Shown piece by piece: positions 1 through 12,680 of a stretch of DNA of 64,000 nt. The stretch comes from Paragonimus westermani. Its lineage: Eukaryota; Platyhelminthes; Trematoda; Plagiorchiida; Troglotrematidae. Position 1 is the stretch's first letter. Each line of letters begins with the position of its first letter. The stretch lies in NCBI GenBank assembly GCA_008508345.1, contig QNGE01000939.1:143131-207130 (forward strand), in the 5' to 3' direction. The translations under genes and the position numbers were made by a program. The notes beneath the pieces are model-generated. The model was given only the letters and a program-made list of their open reading frames with translations, did not search any database and was not told where the DNA came from.

Positions 1-3000
1 CGCCCCTGGAAATAAACAACCTCATATGTACAGTTTTGTGTTTCAAAATATTCACCCATTTCTATGATGTCTCCTTTGAATTAACCTGATCTTAGGTTTT
101 TCATTAGTATGCTTTTCAGAACTGAGAGTTCAAAGTTACAGTGCTTCCAAATGTTAAAAAACTTTCCTAATTTTTCTTCTGGGGAAAAGATCTGTAACAT
201 GATCCTGTTCGAGGATAATATTGATTAGTCAGAGATAAATTAATGAACTGTGAACCTTTTGATAATAACCAGATGCAAAATTCCTTATGCTCACTTCAAG
301 GAACACCCCTAACCAGATGGGATCAACGCAAAATGGACGATTCACTTAGCCATTAAGACGGTTTTTGTACATTTTTAGCGAATTTGTAGCCAGACTAGAG
401 AATAAACTTGCTAGATACGGTATCCTGCTATGCGTTTAGAAAGTTGTTTTCGAGGAACACTTCAGACAGCTTTGATGAGAAATAAGAATCAAAGGCAAAT
501 TCTTTAAAAAAGCAACCAAACTTGCTTAAATCCTTGTGAATGGACAAAATTGAAACAAGCGAAGCACTCTGTTTTTAAAGCGTTTCACCCAACAGTGTTA
601 AAATACTTGCAGAAATTAAGTGTTGGTTTTTGGTCAGCGGCGTAGAAGTTCAGGGTGTTTTCAGAGATCTCCGGTGTATCTTGCACCAAAAGCGGTACAG
701 CCCCTCAGTGTAGTTCGCACACGTTGTCGTTGCTGGTTACCTCAAAATTAAAAACTGAACCTGTTGACTTCTTGTATTCAAGCTTCTTAAACAGAACGGC
801 AAGATGATCACACTAAGCAACTAGTCATGTTATTTTACAGGTTTGCGTGTTTACCGTGTATAACCTTTTGAAGTGGTCGGCACCGCCTCGTGCAGCAATA
901 TAAATTACCTATCTGAAAAACAAAAACCCCACAGCGAATACTGGTAAAAAATTCGCTAAATATCGTATCCCGGTTGCCAAAATAATTGGAAAAAATGACA
1001 ATTATGTAGGCCAATTAAAGAAACATTTCAATACATACCACTCGTTAGTTCATATTATTAATATTTGTACACATACGCTGCTGTTACTCAACTATATTGT
1101 GAAAATGTAGGTTTCGAATCCATTAATTTTTGTTCACATTTGATATTTGCTATTGTCAAGTTGTATGATATTCCTTCCAAAGACATTTTGTTCCCTCATT
1201 ATTGTAACTATAATCAAAAGTGTCTCCGTCTCATACGCTTAGATCAGGGGTCCAAAACTCTGGAAGAAATAAGAAAGAATATAACATTCTGAGAGTTAAC
1301 AGTTTGATTTAAAATCAAAAGCTTTGTTACATAAACGGGTGGGTGGATCAGTCGTAGTAAAATGAGAGAGCGTCGTCAAAATATAAACTACAGACAGAGA
1401 ATTAAGTGTATAGCAGGACATCAAGTTACGCCACACTAGCTACATCGTTCGCACAAGTCCAAATCTCAATATATTTCAAACAACATTCAATTGACTAATC
1501 ACAGAAAGACAGTGAAATTGATCACGTGGGTGACATCTAGCATGTGAGTTCTTTCTACGGAAATTTTTCTGAGGTATTGACAGACAACAAAGTATTTGTA
1601 TGGGCACGAATATCTCTAGTAGACACCATATGCTGTGAGTGTCAGCACGTCCACGTGCGTTGCAATGGTGTGTCCAAGTACACGGAAAAACAATCATCGT
1701 GATACTTGATGAATATTTTTACAGTACCTTCATTGGTTTTTCCCATCATATCAATGTTATAGATGTTCCCTCAGGAGATTTTTAATTAATGTATTACAAA
1801 TTATCTCCTGTTTGCGGCCACTCATGCTTGATAAACAGAAATTTTCGGTTGATGCTATGTCAGATGAATAGAGTTACAGCAGCGGGGGTAGCATGGAAGT
1901 AAAATGCTCTACTGAAACATCAACATCGCGGTAGAAGTGAGTGCTTGAACTCATATTTTTCAGAAAGACAAAAACACCAGAATTTTTCAATTATCAGGAG
2001 CAGAGAATACCGGCACTGAATTTTTTCAGCTGTAATATCTGCTGCGCTAGAAATCAAAGGCGGTTTAAATATTAAAAAATTCAAGATGATCGTGAATTAT
2101 TTTTGAATCAAATCAAGAAAAAGCTGCATGACTGCGGGAGCTTCGTGCCTGTGAGTAGAATAATGTGTTATTGTCAATCTGACGTTCTCCTTAATTAGGA
2201 TGAATATATCAATAAAAGTGACATTCAGAGAGCTGGCTTCAATAAAACGCTTTTACTGAGTGAACTTATAATTGCGCAATGGAGAACAGAACACATACTT
2301 TGCAAACCTGTTTGGCGGTCTTTATCACGAAACTTTGAGAAATAATGAGATAAACGTGAAGAATTCATGAAGCGATCACTATGACGATTTGAGTTGATGT
2401 GGCCTCAACGTTCATTGTATACCAATTATCTTTTTTATATTAAGAGAGTCGCTTTTAAAGAGATTATTTGGTTAAGATTGTTTCATATAACACTGAAAAG
2501 ACTCTTCACAATAATGTGCTTGCCAGCTGAATAAAAGTCACCGTCATTAGAAAAACTGGGAAGTTTGAGGGGAAGGTGGAACAAGTAGTTGGAGATGAAA
2601 GCGAAAAAATCAAAAGAATATCAGCTCGTCGAGTCTGTTTGCTAGCATTTAAGGTGTAAAATAAGGCTTTGCCGTAAAGTGCAGTTTCAACTGCTGTGTA
2701 ATGTGTCCAAAGAGAACCAATCGGAGAAATGACGGAAAGAACGAACAAACAGAAGCTAGAGTTGCCTACAGTAGATTAATTTAATCATTTCACACAACCG
2801 GACTCCCTTGATAATTTTAGTGCTACATCTGTATACTAACGTTCGGTCACTCTTATCAGTAAACATTTAATGTCAGCATTATTTACTAGTGATCAGTAAA
2901 AGATGGCTACTCGGATGGTTGGGGGTGGTTTAGCAATCAGAGCTTTACAGTTTCAGATTTCAGTCAATGAAATCAAATTCTTATCATCATCAACTTAATT

Positions 3001-6000
3001 TTGTTTCAAGTTTCAGTTCTAAAAATAATTGTTTCCACAGTGGTTTTCTGATTGATTCTAAGCACTCAATATGACAGCAGTGCCTGCAAACTGGGGCTAA
3101 AACCTTTTGTACACTGTAGTATGCGCAGCAAGGTTAGCACGAGTGATGTCAGACAGTTTGGGCGTCGTGTTTAACATGCTATCGACAAATGGATTGAGGA
3201 CAACACAATGTTACGAGCGAGTTGTAATACCACCTGGGGTGACCTTCCTCAGAAGTTTCAATGTGAGTTTGATCACACCAATCCAGAGGAAGGCCACCGG
3301 AGGTGGCTGAACCTTAGAGTATCAAGAATTGTTCGTAACGTCGAGTTATTTTCCATCCACTCATTAATGCTGGTGCATAATTTTGTGAAAGCCGGAAAAT
3401 CATAAACAGTATTTGCTTTTAACGGTGCTGCCAGCTCACTAAGACTTTCTCAGATGTTTCATCATGTTTTGTATCCGTTACAGTCACAATCAATTCAGAA
3501 GGCATCAACTTGCCATCCGAAATCTCTCCCGATTGATTGAATTAAGTTTGAAAATTCCCATCACTCAAAGTGCCATCTAACCAGTGCATGTGGGTCAGCT
3601 GAACGGGTTGTGTGAATGACATCCATATTCGCTAGTCAGTGACGTTCAGTTTGATGCAATCGAGTGTTCTACGCATTACTACTGGGTAAGGCAATGGTTA
3701 TCATGTTTAACGGTCTTTATCATTTTACTGTGATGCAGAGGTTTCATCATGGAATCATCGATTTAAGTTTTCTGTACAGTCAACGTATCTGATCCGGTAA
3801 CCTAAGTACTACTCAGGAGATAATGTGACTAAGTATTTCAGTATGACAGTCGGGTCTTACATGAAATGAGATCAGAGGAGCGGTGGTCATCACCGTTTTC
3901 AAGCAGTAGCAAAATATGCACTTCCGATGGGCTTTGTCAAAACGGAACACCCAGCCTAAGGCTCCCCTTTGAAAGAAACTGCCTCGGAGGTCCACCTGAT
4001 TGCCATCCGTTGTATGTGTTGTTTGATATATATCAACCAACTCCCCTTTGACTAATCAGAAAAAGGGAGCGTCGTTATGTTGAACTCCGGATTTGTAAAT
4101 ATAACTAAATAATTGCCCTGGTTAATTTTGATATTTCGGCCTCCAATATAACTAGCAGACAAAATATCTTCTACTGCTCATTTGACTAAGAGCAATCAAA
4201 GAACGATTTCGAACTTGAATTTAGCTAATTAGACGCAAGACGAGACGTTCACCCAGTGCAAGTGCTTCAGTGCTTGGATTTAAAATACAAAGAACTATTA
4301 CAGCTAAACCTGTATGGTTATTTGAATATTCTTGTAATATCCGACAACCAGAAAGTAATTGTCTCTAGGTAGTTATAAACACTACCTCAGCCAACGAATT
4401 TTCGAATGCCACTTAGAATAACTCACTCAGTCTGGTACCCAACTTAAAATCTCTCAAATGAGACTTGTGTCATGCGATTTTGAAACATCGGGGTATAGGT
4501 TTCACTACACCTATGACCAATCCATCCAGTATTTACACACACCTAACTGTTTTACTCAGCAAAAAATTGAGTAGAACATACAAAACAGTAAACATATCTG
4601 TTGACTCATATAACTCTTTTGATCATGACTTTGGAACTTGGAACTTAGTCTCTTCGCCAGCTTTGGTCCTTTCTTCTCCTCAATCAGCGGATTGTAAAAA
4701 GACGACATCGCACAACCTTTTCCCCTCCCGTGTTAATCAAGTGATCCAAAGAAGCATACGGATCTAAGCTGTTAAAACGAAGACAAAACAATTAGTTACA
4801 ACACGGACTAGAAATCAAGCACATTAATCACGTTGTTTGTTACATCCATCGGTAAGTGTCAGAAAATTAATCTGAATTGCCTGGTGATCATAATGTGTGT
4901 GTGTATGAGATACCGTCACAGTCTCTTTTACGGGACTGATTTTTTCGCAATCCGTTTAATTTTTACTCCGTGGTGAATCATATAGCAAGTTTGGGAGAGT
5001 GCTGGTGTGCATTTTCAAATTCTGTTCACAATGTAAAATGATCCAGACCTAAATGAGAAAATTTTATACATTCTGGTTTAATCAATATAATTAACTGATT
5101 TAGAAAGTTTGTTTTTCAGCCATTTTTGTAAAAAGTTATTCACAAAAATATGTAGGCGCTTTCGCTGTCAGTTTTCGTTTAAACAGTTAAACAAATTAAC
5201 GGTGCCCAGTCAGTTCTGGTGCGTTCCAAAGTGAGTAAACGTATACTAAAAAGCAAGTGAAAGTTCGAGACTAATGACAGCAAGATGCAAGTGACTTTTG
5301 TACAGCATAATATCGACCTATGTTAATGCAGCTTTTTAAAACAGGTTATGACATGAGTGGAAGCTGTATGATTTGAATCAGCAACTGTGTTTATCGGATT
5401 GACTTTACTCATCAGAGGGGACACATTTTTCAAGTGAACCACCGATTTGATTCCTGATGCATAACGTGCTTCCCAGTGGAACTTCGGTTGAACACGTGGA
5501 ACCGATATTTAGAGTAGGCTGCAGTTGTGGTCATTCACGTAGAATTGGAAACAGTCGTTCCTCACAAGTACTTAGTTATGTACCTTTCACGAGCTTCTAG
5601 AATATATGAAAACCTATGTGTTTGACTATATCAAAAGGTAATCGGCCTGAGGATTCGATCTGGATGAGCAACCTTTGATCACAACCTAATAGTTGCCCAT
5701 GCTAATCAGTTGGAGACCTGGACAAGATATTCGTAACATTTAATCGACGAAGCCTCATTAGTTGTCAAAAGTTCAGCTCTGACAGACAAAAATTAAATGA
5801 AACCGAATTGTTTAGAATGATCAAACTGTACAGATGCGTTGAACTGGTTAAATTTTGTGGCTTTCCTTGTCACTGCATAAGTTTTAAATTTTTAAAAGAG
5901 AACAAACAGCTTCATGAAACCAAATAACAGTCGGTTCACTCTCACAGAGTATGTTCTTCTGGCTTCTATCCCACCATTCGCTTCTCGCCCCTTCCTCTCT

Positions 6001-7674
6001 GATAATCAAATTCATCTGTTTGATATTTGCTTCACACCGTCCATTGTTGAAAGTTAAGGAATGAAGCACTATTTATCTCGTAAGTTGTTCTAAATTCGCA
6101 TGAAAAAACCAAGATGTCTACCGAACTGTTTCGTAGTCATTATGGCTGATTATTTTCCGGTCATCTAAGCACTGTTTGAAGTGATAACACTTTTAGCTAG
6201 AAAAATTTGTTAACTGTTTTTGACTAAATTCGCCAAAGTAGACTTTATGAATTTTCAAGTTTCCGATGAAAAAGATAACAGACTGTCTCCAATCCACTTC
6301 ATCTAACTAACAAAACACAGGGCCAACAGTATGCTGTAGTTGATGAATATATCAAATCAAAATGGGTTTAAAACAAAACAAAGACGGCAACGTCAACAAG
6401 TCAGTCATACCCTTAGAATTTTGGTCGATTTCTCAGGATAGCGAAGACAAAACTGTAGTCTCAAGGGAGACTGTTCACTCCGCTAGCAAAGTCAGTGCGT
6501 CCGGCAATCAAAGTGATTCAGCGAGCGACACATGTTCGATTGACATGTATCGATTGAGTCAGTCGCCAGTTCCGATCACAATACACTCTACACTCACAAT
6601 CGTTGTGGATCATGCAAAAATAATGATTTGGTGTAGTTGTCGACATTAGTATGATTTTCGAGGCGTCTTCCACAGCGAATTTGTGGCATGTGCCTACCGC
6701 GCAATATACGGCTGTTTCACACATAATCATGATTGTCATACGATTTCGTAACCTTTCTATGATGTTTTCCCTCATTATGTTTCTGCGTTCTTATGGTTTG
6801 CAGCGAGTTATTTCACTTAACTTCACAGGTAAATGCTCCCCCCCTAACAGAATGCATTAAAAACTATGAACCAAGATCTTATGGAGGGATTCCAACGCCT
6901 ACTTGATATGCGGAACATATTTTCAGCTTCCGAACTCTTTTGGTACACATATACACAATTGCCTCCTTTTTGAGGAATTCAACATTTTCCAATATTTCTT
7001 CGCTTGCCTCCATGAGTTGATGTCAGCCTTTGATGTGGATTGGATTTGTTTTTTCAAACAAACTTTCGGAGGGTGTGAAACTTCTTATCTTGAGGCCTTA
7101 AGCTGAAGGAAGTGGTCCGACACAGTCTACGAAAATAACGAAGAATGTCAGTGAGATTTCGATGTATTCCAGTTTCTCACACCAGAGAAACGGCATTCCG
7201 ATGTTAACAGATAATTCCAGGTATTGCTGGTGTATAGTTATACCTCTGGAGACCAGCATAGGCCCTTGAAACCGATTGAGAAATGCACCGCAATTACATC
7301 AGGATGGAAAATATCTGCGATCAGTTTTTTGCATGAGCAGATAGCCTTATCGTAGAGGTGATCGTTAGTTGACTAACGCCTCGAACTTTATTGGCAGGGA
7401 CAGTGAAGCGCACATTTATGAGTTTGGGAGTCGTATTCGATCGACATGTATTCCATTCTTAAACATGCCGCTCTTCGCAAACTAGTTCTAGCTCAAAACA
7501 CCAGTATCAACAGCCCTTGTGAACACTTCATGGATCTCAGCTTACTCTGCACAAAATCACTGGGTTCAATTTTGAGATGGTTTCTTGTTAGCAGTTAGAA
7601 GGAGTAAAGTAGAGTGAAGTATCAGCTCTTTTATTCGGAATAGTCAAAAGACTAGTCTCAGATGACAATTAAAG
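1..7674. other. Non-coding stretch, no gene recognised
   Basis: Only short open frames of up to about 100 codons occur on either strand, as expected by chance in AT-rich DNA. None carries a domain, signal or splice pattern that I recognise. No RNA gene or clear repeat was seen. Part of it may be older, unrecognisable retroelement sequence upstream of the reverse transcriptase remnant that begins near 7675. Confidence 0.6.
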
Positions 7675-7989
7675 CTGCAATATGCAGGCGATATTTTGGC
7701 AACGCTGTGATTTTTCACCGACATTGATCAAATTGATTTGCATCCTGACCCCCTTAGATCTATTCACTGGAGCCTACCCTTGCATTATGAAATTGAATCA
7801 CAGGGTAATTTGGCATTTTTAGATATCCTCATCATTAGGCACAGGAGCAAAAACATAGGACAAACTGATCATCGTGAAGCAGTATGCAGCGGGTAGTATC
7901 TTCAGTTCTTCAGCTTTGCCCAAATAACACATAAGCGTGGTTCAGTTGAGACTATTTCATAGAGCACAGACATCATAAGCTGTCCGGAT
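7675..7989 (+). pseudogene. Decayed Penelope-like reverse transcriptase, C-terminal fragment
   Basis: One forward frame reads about 105 codons with three stops. It begins with L-Q-Y-A-G-D-I (tyrosine codon at 7681), which sits where the RT catalytic Y-x-D-D box belongs; the first catalytic Asp is read as Gly. About 45 codons on comes N-L-A-F-L-D-I-L-I-I-R, the 'FLD-hydrophobic-R' motif that follows the catalytic box in Penelope-like RTs. After that come L-Q-F-F-S-F and H-K-R-G-S-V-E-T, matching the tail where these RTs carry a 'fNS(F/H)xP...KR..v.tL' pattern. Upstream RT motifs and any endonuclease were not found, so this is a 3' fragment. The single frame with only stops suggests decay by substitution. 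The spacing is PLE-like; LINE RTs lack the FLD motif. The assignment rests on motif order only. Confidence 0.5.
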
Positions 7990-10900
7990 GCTCAACTTTG
8001 TAATGACGTCTTATAACCTTCTTGGTTCTCCTATGGACTCGTCAACAGATCCAACTGGCAGAGCTGACGATCGGGTGGATAAAAATTTAGTTGATAGATT
8101 TGCTATTTGTCAGGGTAGTCTCCTTTTTGATGGTGTGTCCCCGATTAGTCAGAACGGGGACAAAACCAGCGTGGAATATATGTTTCGGGGTAATCATCCT
8201 GAAATACTAAGACCACAATTTAGAGCTCATATATCGATGTAAATTATTGCATCAAACTATACCATCAATTAGTACAAACATTCAGATGATATATCTAATC
8301 TCACTTCTCTTTTTCTTAGAGTTTGCGAACAGTACAATATTGCCAGGTAATGACGAAGAAGCACACATCGAGGTAAGCACAAACATCCCAGGTCTGTTGA
8401 AACAAAAGATAACGAGCAGACAACGGTCTAGTGTATACTGCATCTTCGATGAATCCACGTTGAATGATATGCTGTTAGATTCATTACTTTTGACAGGAGA
8501 AAACCAGCCGGAATTTGAGTTCAGAATTTCCAGCTTTGCACGAAATTAAGGTGAATCGAAGAAGGTTTTAGTTCGCAAAATATTGTTTAGTTGGCTCGCC
8601 GTTTTAAAACACTTCAAATCTCATCCAGTTTGGTTTTTCGAGGAACACAATTCACAAGGTGCTCCTCTCAATTTGGTTATCTGCTCTGTGTTAATATATA
8701 GGACAACAATCTGTTACCTTTTGTGACTCATAAGAAGTGATCCTTGAAGTGTATCAATCCCATAAGTTGGCATTATTTCCGTTGACCTTAGTTTCGCCTT
8801 TTTAGAGGATGTGAAACCACAAATAAAGAAACATTAGGCTAAAACCTGGATCAAACGCACGTGTTGGAGCTGTGTGTTGAAAACGTGTAGGTTCATAACA
8901 ATTTACTCACTTGTTTTGATAAACAATCCGCATGTCAATAAAAATATTTTGATCCATTGTCTATTCCCAAAAGGCACCGCGTATCTTTCATGCATTGTTC
9001 TTGTAGATGTACTCGTCTAATGCGTAACTGATGGAAACGATTGCGTAGCGCATAAAGTATTTTTTCAGCCTGTATTTTTCTATGCATGAGGAATATACTG
9101 TAGATTCATTACAACGATAAAACCGCAAGAGTTACACACGCATTCACAATTCGGCTTTCAATGGAGAACAGAGTGTAACCTTTCCAACCTACTCACATAT
9201 TTTATCTTGATTGATTCAGTTGTGACCTAACCTATAGATAGAGTAATCCTATCGATATACCGACATTATTGCGTATGGCCAAAACAGAGTAACACAATGC
9301 AACGTGAAGAACTATTCAGCCATTTTACCTGCGTCAGTCGGTAGTATTTTTCGTTCTTCGTGTAAGAAAACCTCGCCAGTTCAATCTGAACGTTTGTCTT
9401 CTGTAATAACTTTCACGAAACAAGATTAGAAAATCCGGCCTCAGATAGGAAAACATGGATAAACCGTGGATTAGGCAGGTCAAACGAGGTTAAGTTCCCG
9501 GATTCAAACGAGTCGCATCAGCCCTCGCACATTAGGAACTCCAACAGGTGCAAAACTTTTCCATAGTGCTTCCTATCGAGGTGAGGACATCAAACTGTTC
9601 AGTTTGCCAGCAACTTTGACTGGTTTTTCATTGATACTGTCTAAAACAAATTTGGACAGTTGAACTACTTTTCTTGGTTGTTAATAGACTGTGCTTATAG
9701 CTTTAAATATTCAACATTTCTCAAAAACAGACGCATTGACTACTAAAAGTCTACGCTTTTTGTGATTCAGTTGAATACGTGCAAAGAATTGTCTGAGAAC
9801 AGCAAACATAGCACCGTAGAGTGACAATTCATGCGTTAAAAGATATTGCGCGTTAGGCATTTTTGTCTTGAGGCTTTCTCCACCGGCAACAAAAACAATG
9901 TTAAAATGGCCGCCAGGAACGGGTAACAATATAAGTCCGATCATATAACTGTTTGCCTGTCAAACTGCACGAAATCTCCGGTGTAATCCTTGAACTAGCC
10001 CACTTGATTGTTCACACCTAGTAAAAACCAGGAGATTTTTGAGGCAGTGTGGACCATAAGGTTGGCACGACAAGTAAAACTTGAAACTGACTAGTTTAGA
10101 CAGGATGACTTCGGTTGAGAATTATTCAGTCTGTGGAATAAGTAGGCCCCAGCCAAGGTAAGATTGGATCCGCTCAAGTGCCAATGGGATTTTTTCGTCG
10201 GTGGTGAAAGACGGTAGCAGCCACTAAAAGTAACATGGGCATTCCACAACTGAAAATCACGGACAGATTCATGAAAACAGATAGGAGGTTCGTAGCACTG
10301 TGTGTGGCCGCTCATCTACAGTAAAAGGCGAACTAATGAGAAATAGTTCATTTGAATTTTCATTCCTCAACATCCTCGACCTCCTCGAGAACGTAACACC
10401 TGTAGGATATAAGAAGAAAACCACCGTTTTCAATCGTTCAGTAGTAGTTGACAGAGATCGAAAGTAACAGGAGTCGGTGCTGTTGAAAAATATGAATTAA
10501 GAGATTAAACTCAACTCAACAAGTTTGCTTTCAATGATATTCGGTCTACGAGAGGGTATAAGGACTGAAATTTGTCTAGGCAACCAGTCTCAATTTTCTT
10601 TGGGGTCACTAAACAGGGGGTTTTTTGTGCTTTTAGTACACGCCAAAATTACAGGATTTTGACTTTTGTATGGTTCAAGAAATGTGGGTGAATTTGAGAA
10701 TTGTTTAACTTTGTTTAATTAGTTCACAAACTGTCACACAGCAGTCAACTTCACCTGTTTCTAGGTCATGTAAATTCGTCACCAAAACTCTGCTTCTTTT
10801 TAACCAGACGACTGCACGTTAAACACCCTCAGACAGGAAGAGATACGCTGATACCAGGGACCAATCACTTAGTCCCGTATACAAACCATGAAGCTATGAC

Positions 10901-12571
10901 AAGACATATAAGGAACGTCAAGTATCATGCAAAGAAGCTGTGTTTCAACACATCCTGAAACTTACACCGCAGCGTTCAACATCTTCTGATAGTACCATTT
11001 TTGAAAGTGCGGACCCGGTGGAAGTGTTGGACTTCAGATAAACATCCTTTCACGTGTGACAAATCAGTTCACTTAAAAGAACAGGTATGCAGTGATCTTC
11101 AGAGGCTACACGAGAACACTAGTCAGCGTCAAAGCATTTCGTCAGTTAAAGAAAGCGTTGAAACTAAAGTCACATTCTGGTTGACCACAAAGACCACAGT
11201 AGAAGTTTTAACGGTTCGCGTACCAACGTAGTTTTGATTCAGCCAGTTTTATACTGTACAACTTTAGCAATGCAGGTGGGCGCAAGACAAAGTTCTAACG
11301 GAAAAGTAAATCGGTACAAACAAACGAAATTAGCATACTGTCTCCGGTATTTCCTAAAAATATGTACTAAAATCCGACAAATATTCCGTCTACTTTTGAG
11401 AGCCGTACTACCACCGATGAAGTGTTTGACTGTTGGAGAAAACACAGTAGTATTTCGATATCTAAAAAGATTGTTTCAACAGTCCTCAAATTTCTACTGT
11501 TCTAATAGCCAAGAATTTTTTTCAGAACGTAATGTTACACACTATCGCTTTCCAAGTAGGAAACGCATCAACTGCCGACTATCTTACGTCACGTAGCTGT
11601 GAAGGATACCTTTTACCCGGTTCCACTCAATTGGAGCACATTTGGTGAACTGCAAAACGACCTTCCAAGTGTTCCACACACTTTTTCTACCGGAAAAATT
11701 CCGCAATATTTCTATTGAACTGCATATTAGTGCACGTGTTGACGTACATCTAATTAATTAAACACTTATTTCCAGCATGAACGGGCTAATTGTTTTGGAC
11801 GTTATTTTTTATTCCCTTTACTTAGTGATTCTTAAGTTACATCTTTGCTGTTCTCCATCAAGTACAATAGAGACATATTAATTCCTGGCTAACATCTCAC
11901 TGATGGATGCTTCTTGGTTACAAAGAAGGAATTTGCAAATTTAACCACCAGGCATACTTTCATAGATTTCGGAAGTAAACGTTACCCAAATACTCCTGCT
12001 GACTGCGGTCTGTAACCTGATGTTCAAAAAAGTACTTCCACTTTCCTTCCGTTACATATTCGGTGTCAAGTGTCTTACAACTTTTCTTGTCTAGCTTATG
12101 CGGTAGTCGTTCACATTTGCCTCGCATGTACCCTCTTAATCTTTCCTTCAGAACCTTTTATCTAAACCTCATATATTTCGGAGTTGTTTTACCAGATGGG
12201 TGGTTCCATATTGGATGCTTTAGATTCTTGTTTCACTCGGCTTCAACCAAAGATGTTAGTCTCTCAGAAAGAAATGTTTCTAAGGGTGATATGGTTTCCC
12301 ATAGAATCCTGACTAACTCTTTTGTTTACAAACACTGTATTGCTCGCGATCTGATTTCCGCGAAAAATTCATCTTGCTTTCTATCCCTTTTCTTGATCCT
12401 GGTGTGTCACAGTCCATTTGGCTTTCTTCAGGTGTCAAAACCCAGCTGGTTTTGTACGTACGACAGAGAACAACAACGAAGCAACTTAGGATATATTTTT
12501 GACGGTGGACTATGATTCATCGTCCACTACATTATTTAGTAAACGTTATCTTAAGTGAACTTTTCCTGGGA
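7990..12571. other. Non-coding stretch, no gene recognised
   Basis: The longest open frames (8247-8549 and 11234-11596, both +) show no known domain. The first contains a hydrophobic run (I-Y-L-I-S-L-L-F-F-L-E-F) that could mimic a signal peptide. An AG/GT pair bracketing a short segment near 8320-8347 could be read as splice sites, but this is weak and I do not call an exon. Confidence 0.5.
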
Positions 12572-12680
12572 TAAACTCAAAAAATTGAACTGAAAGTGGT
12601 ACAGCTCCAGATCTTTGTTCAAACGAATTTTGATGAATCTCAGTAAACACATATCGCACTAAGGAAAATGATAAAATATG
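12572..12680 (+). repeat. Dispersed repeat, copy A
   Basis: This segment aligns by eye to 44194-44297 in the same orientation. Shared blocks in the same order are TAAACTCAAAAA, then GATCTT-x-GTTCAAACG, then a TTTT run and AAGTAAA/CAGTAAA, with small indels between. The similarity is partial, so this is an old interspersed element of unknown class. It lies just downstream of an unassigned open frame (12063-12515). I do not recognise the family. Confidence 0.4.

Noticed and set aside
12063..12515. 150-codon plus open frame rich in Leu, Phe and Ser
   Set aside because: No Met at the nominal start, no domain, and typical low-complexity hydrophobic content of AT-rich frames.
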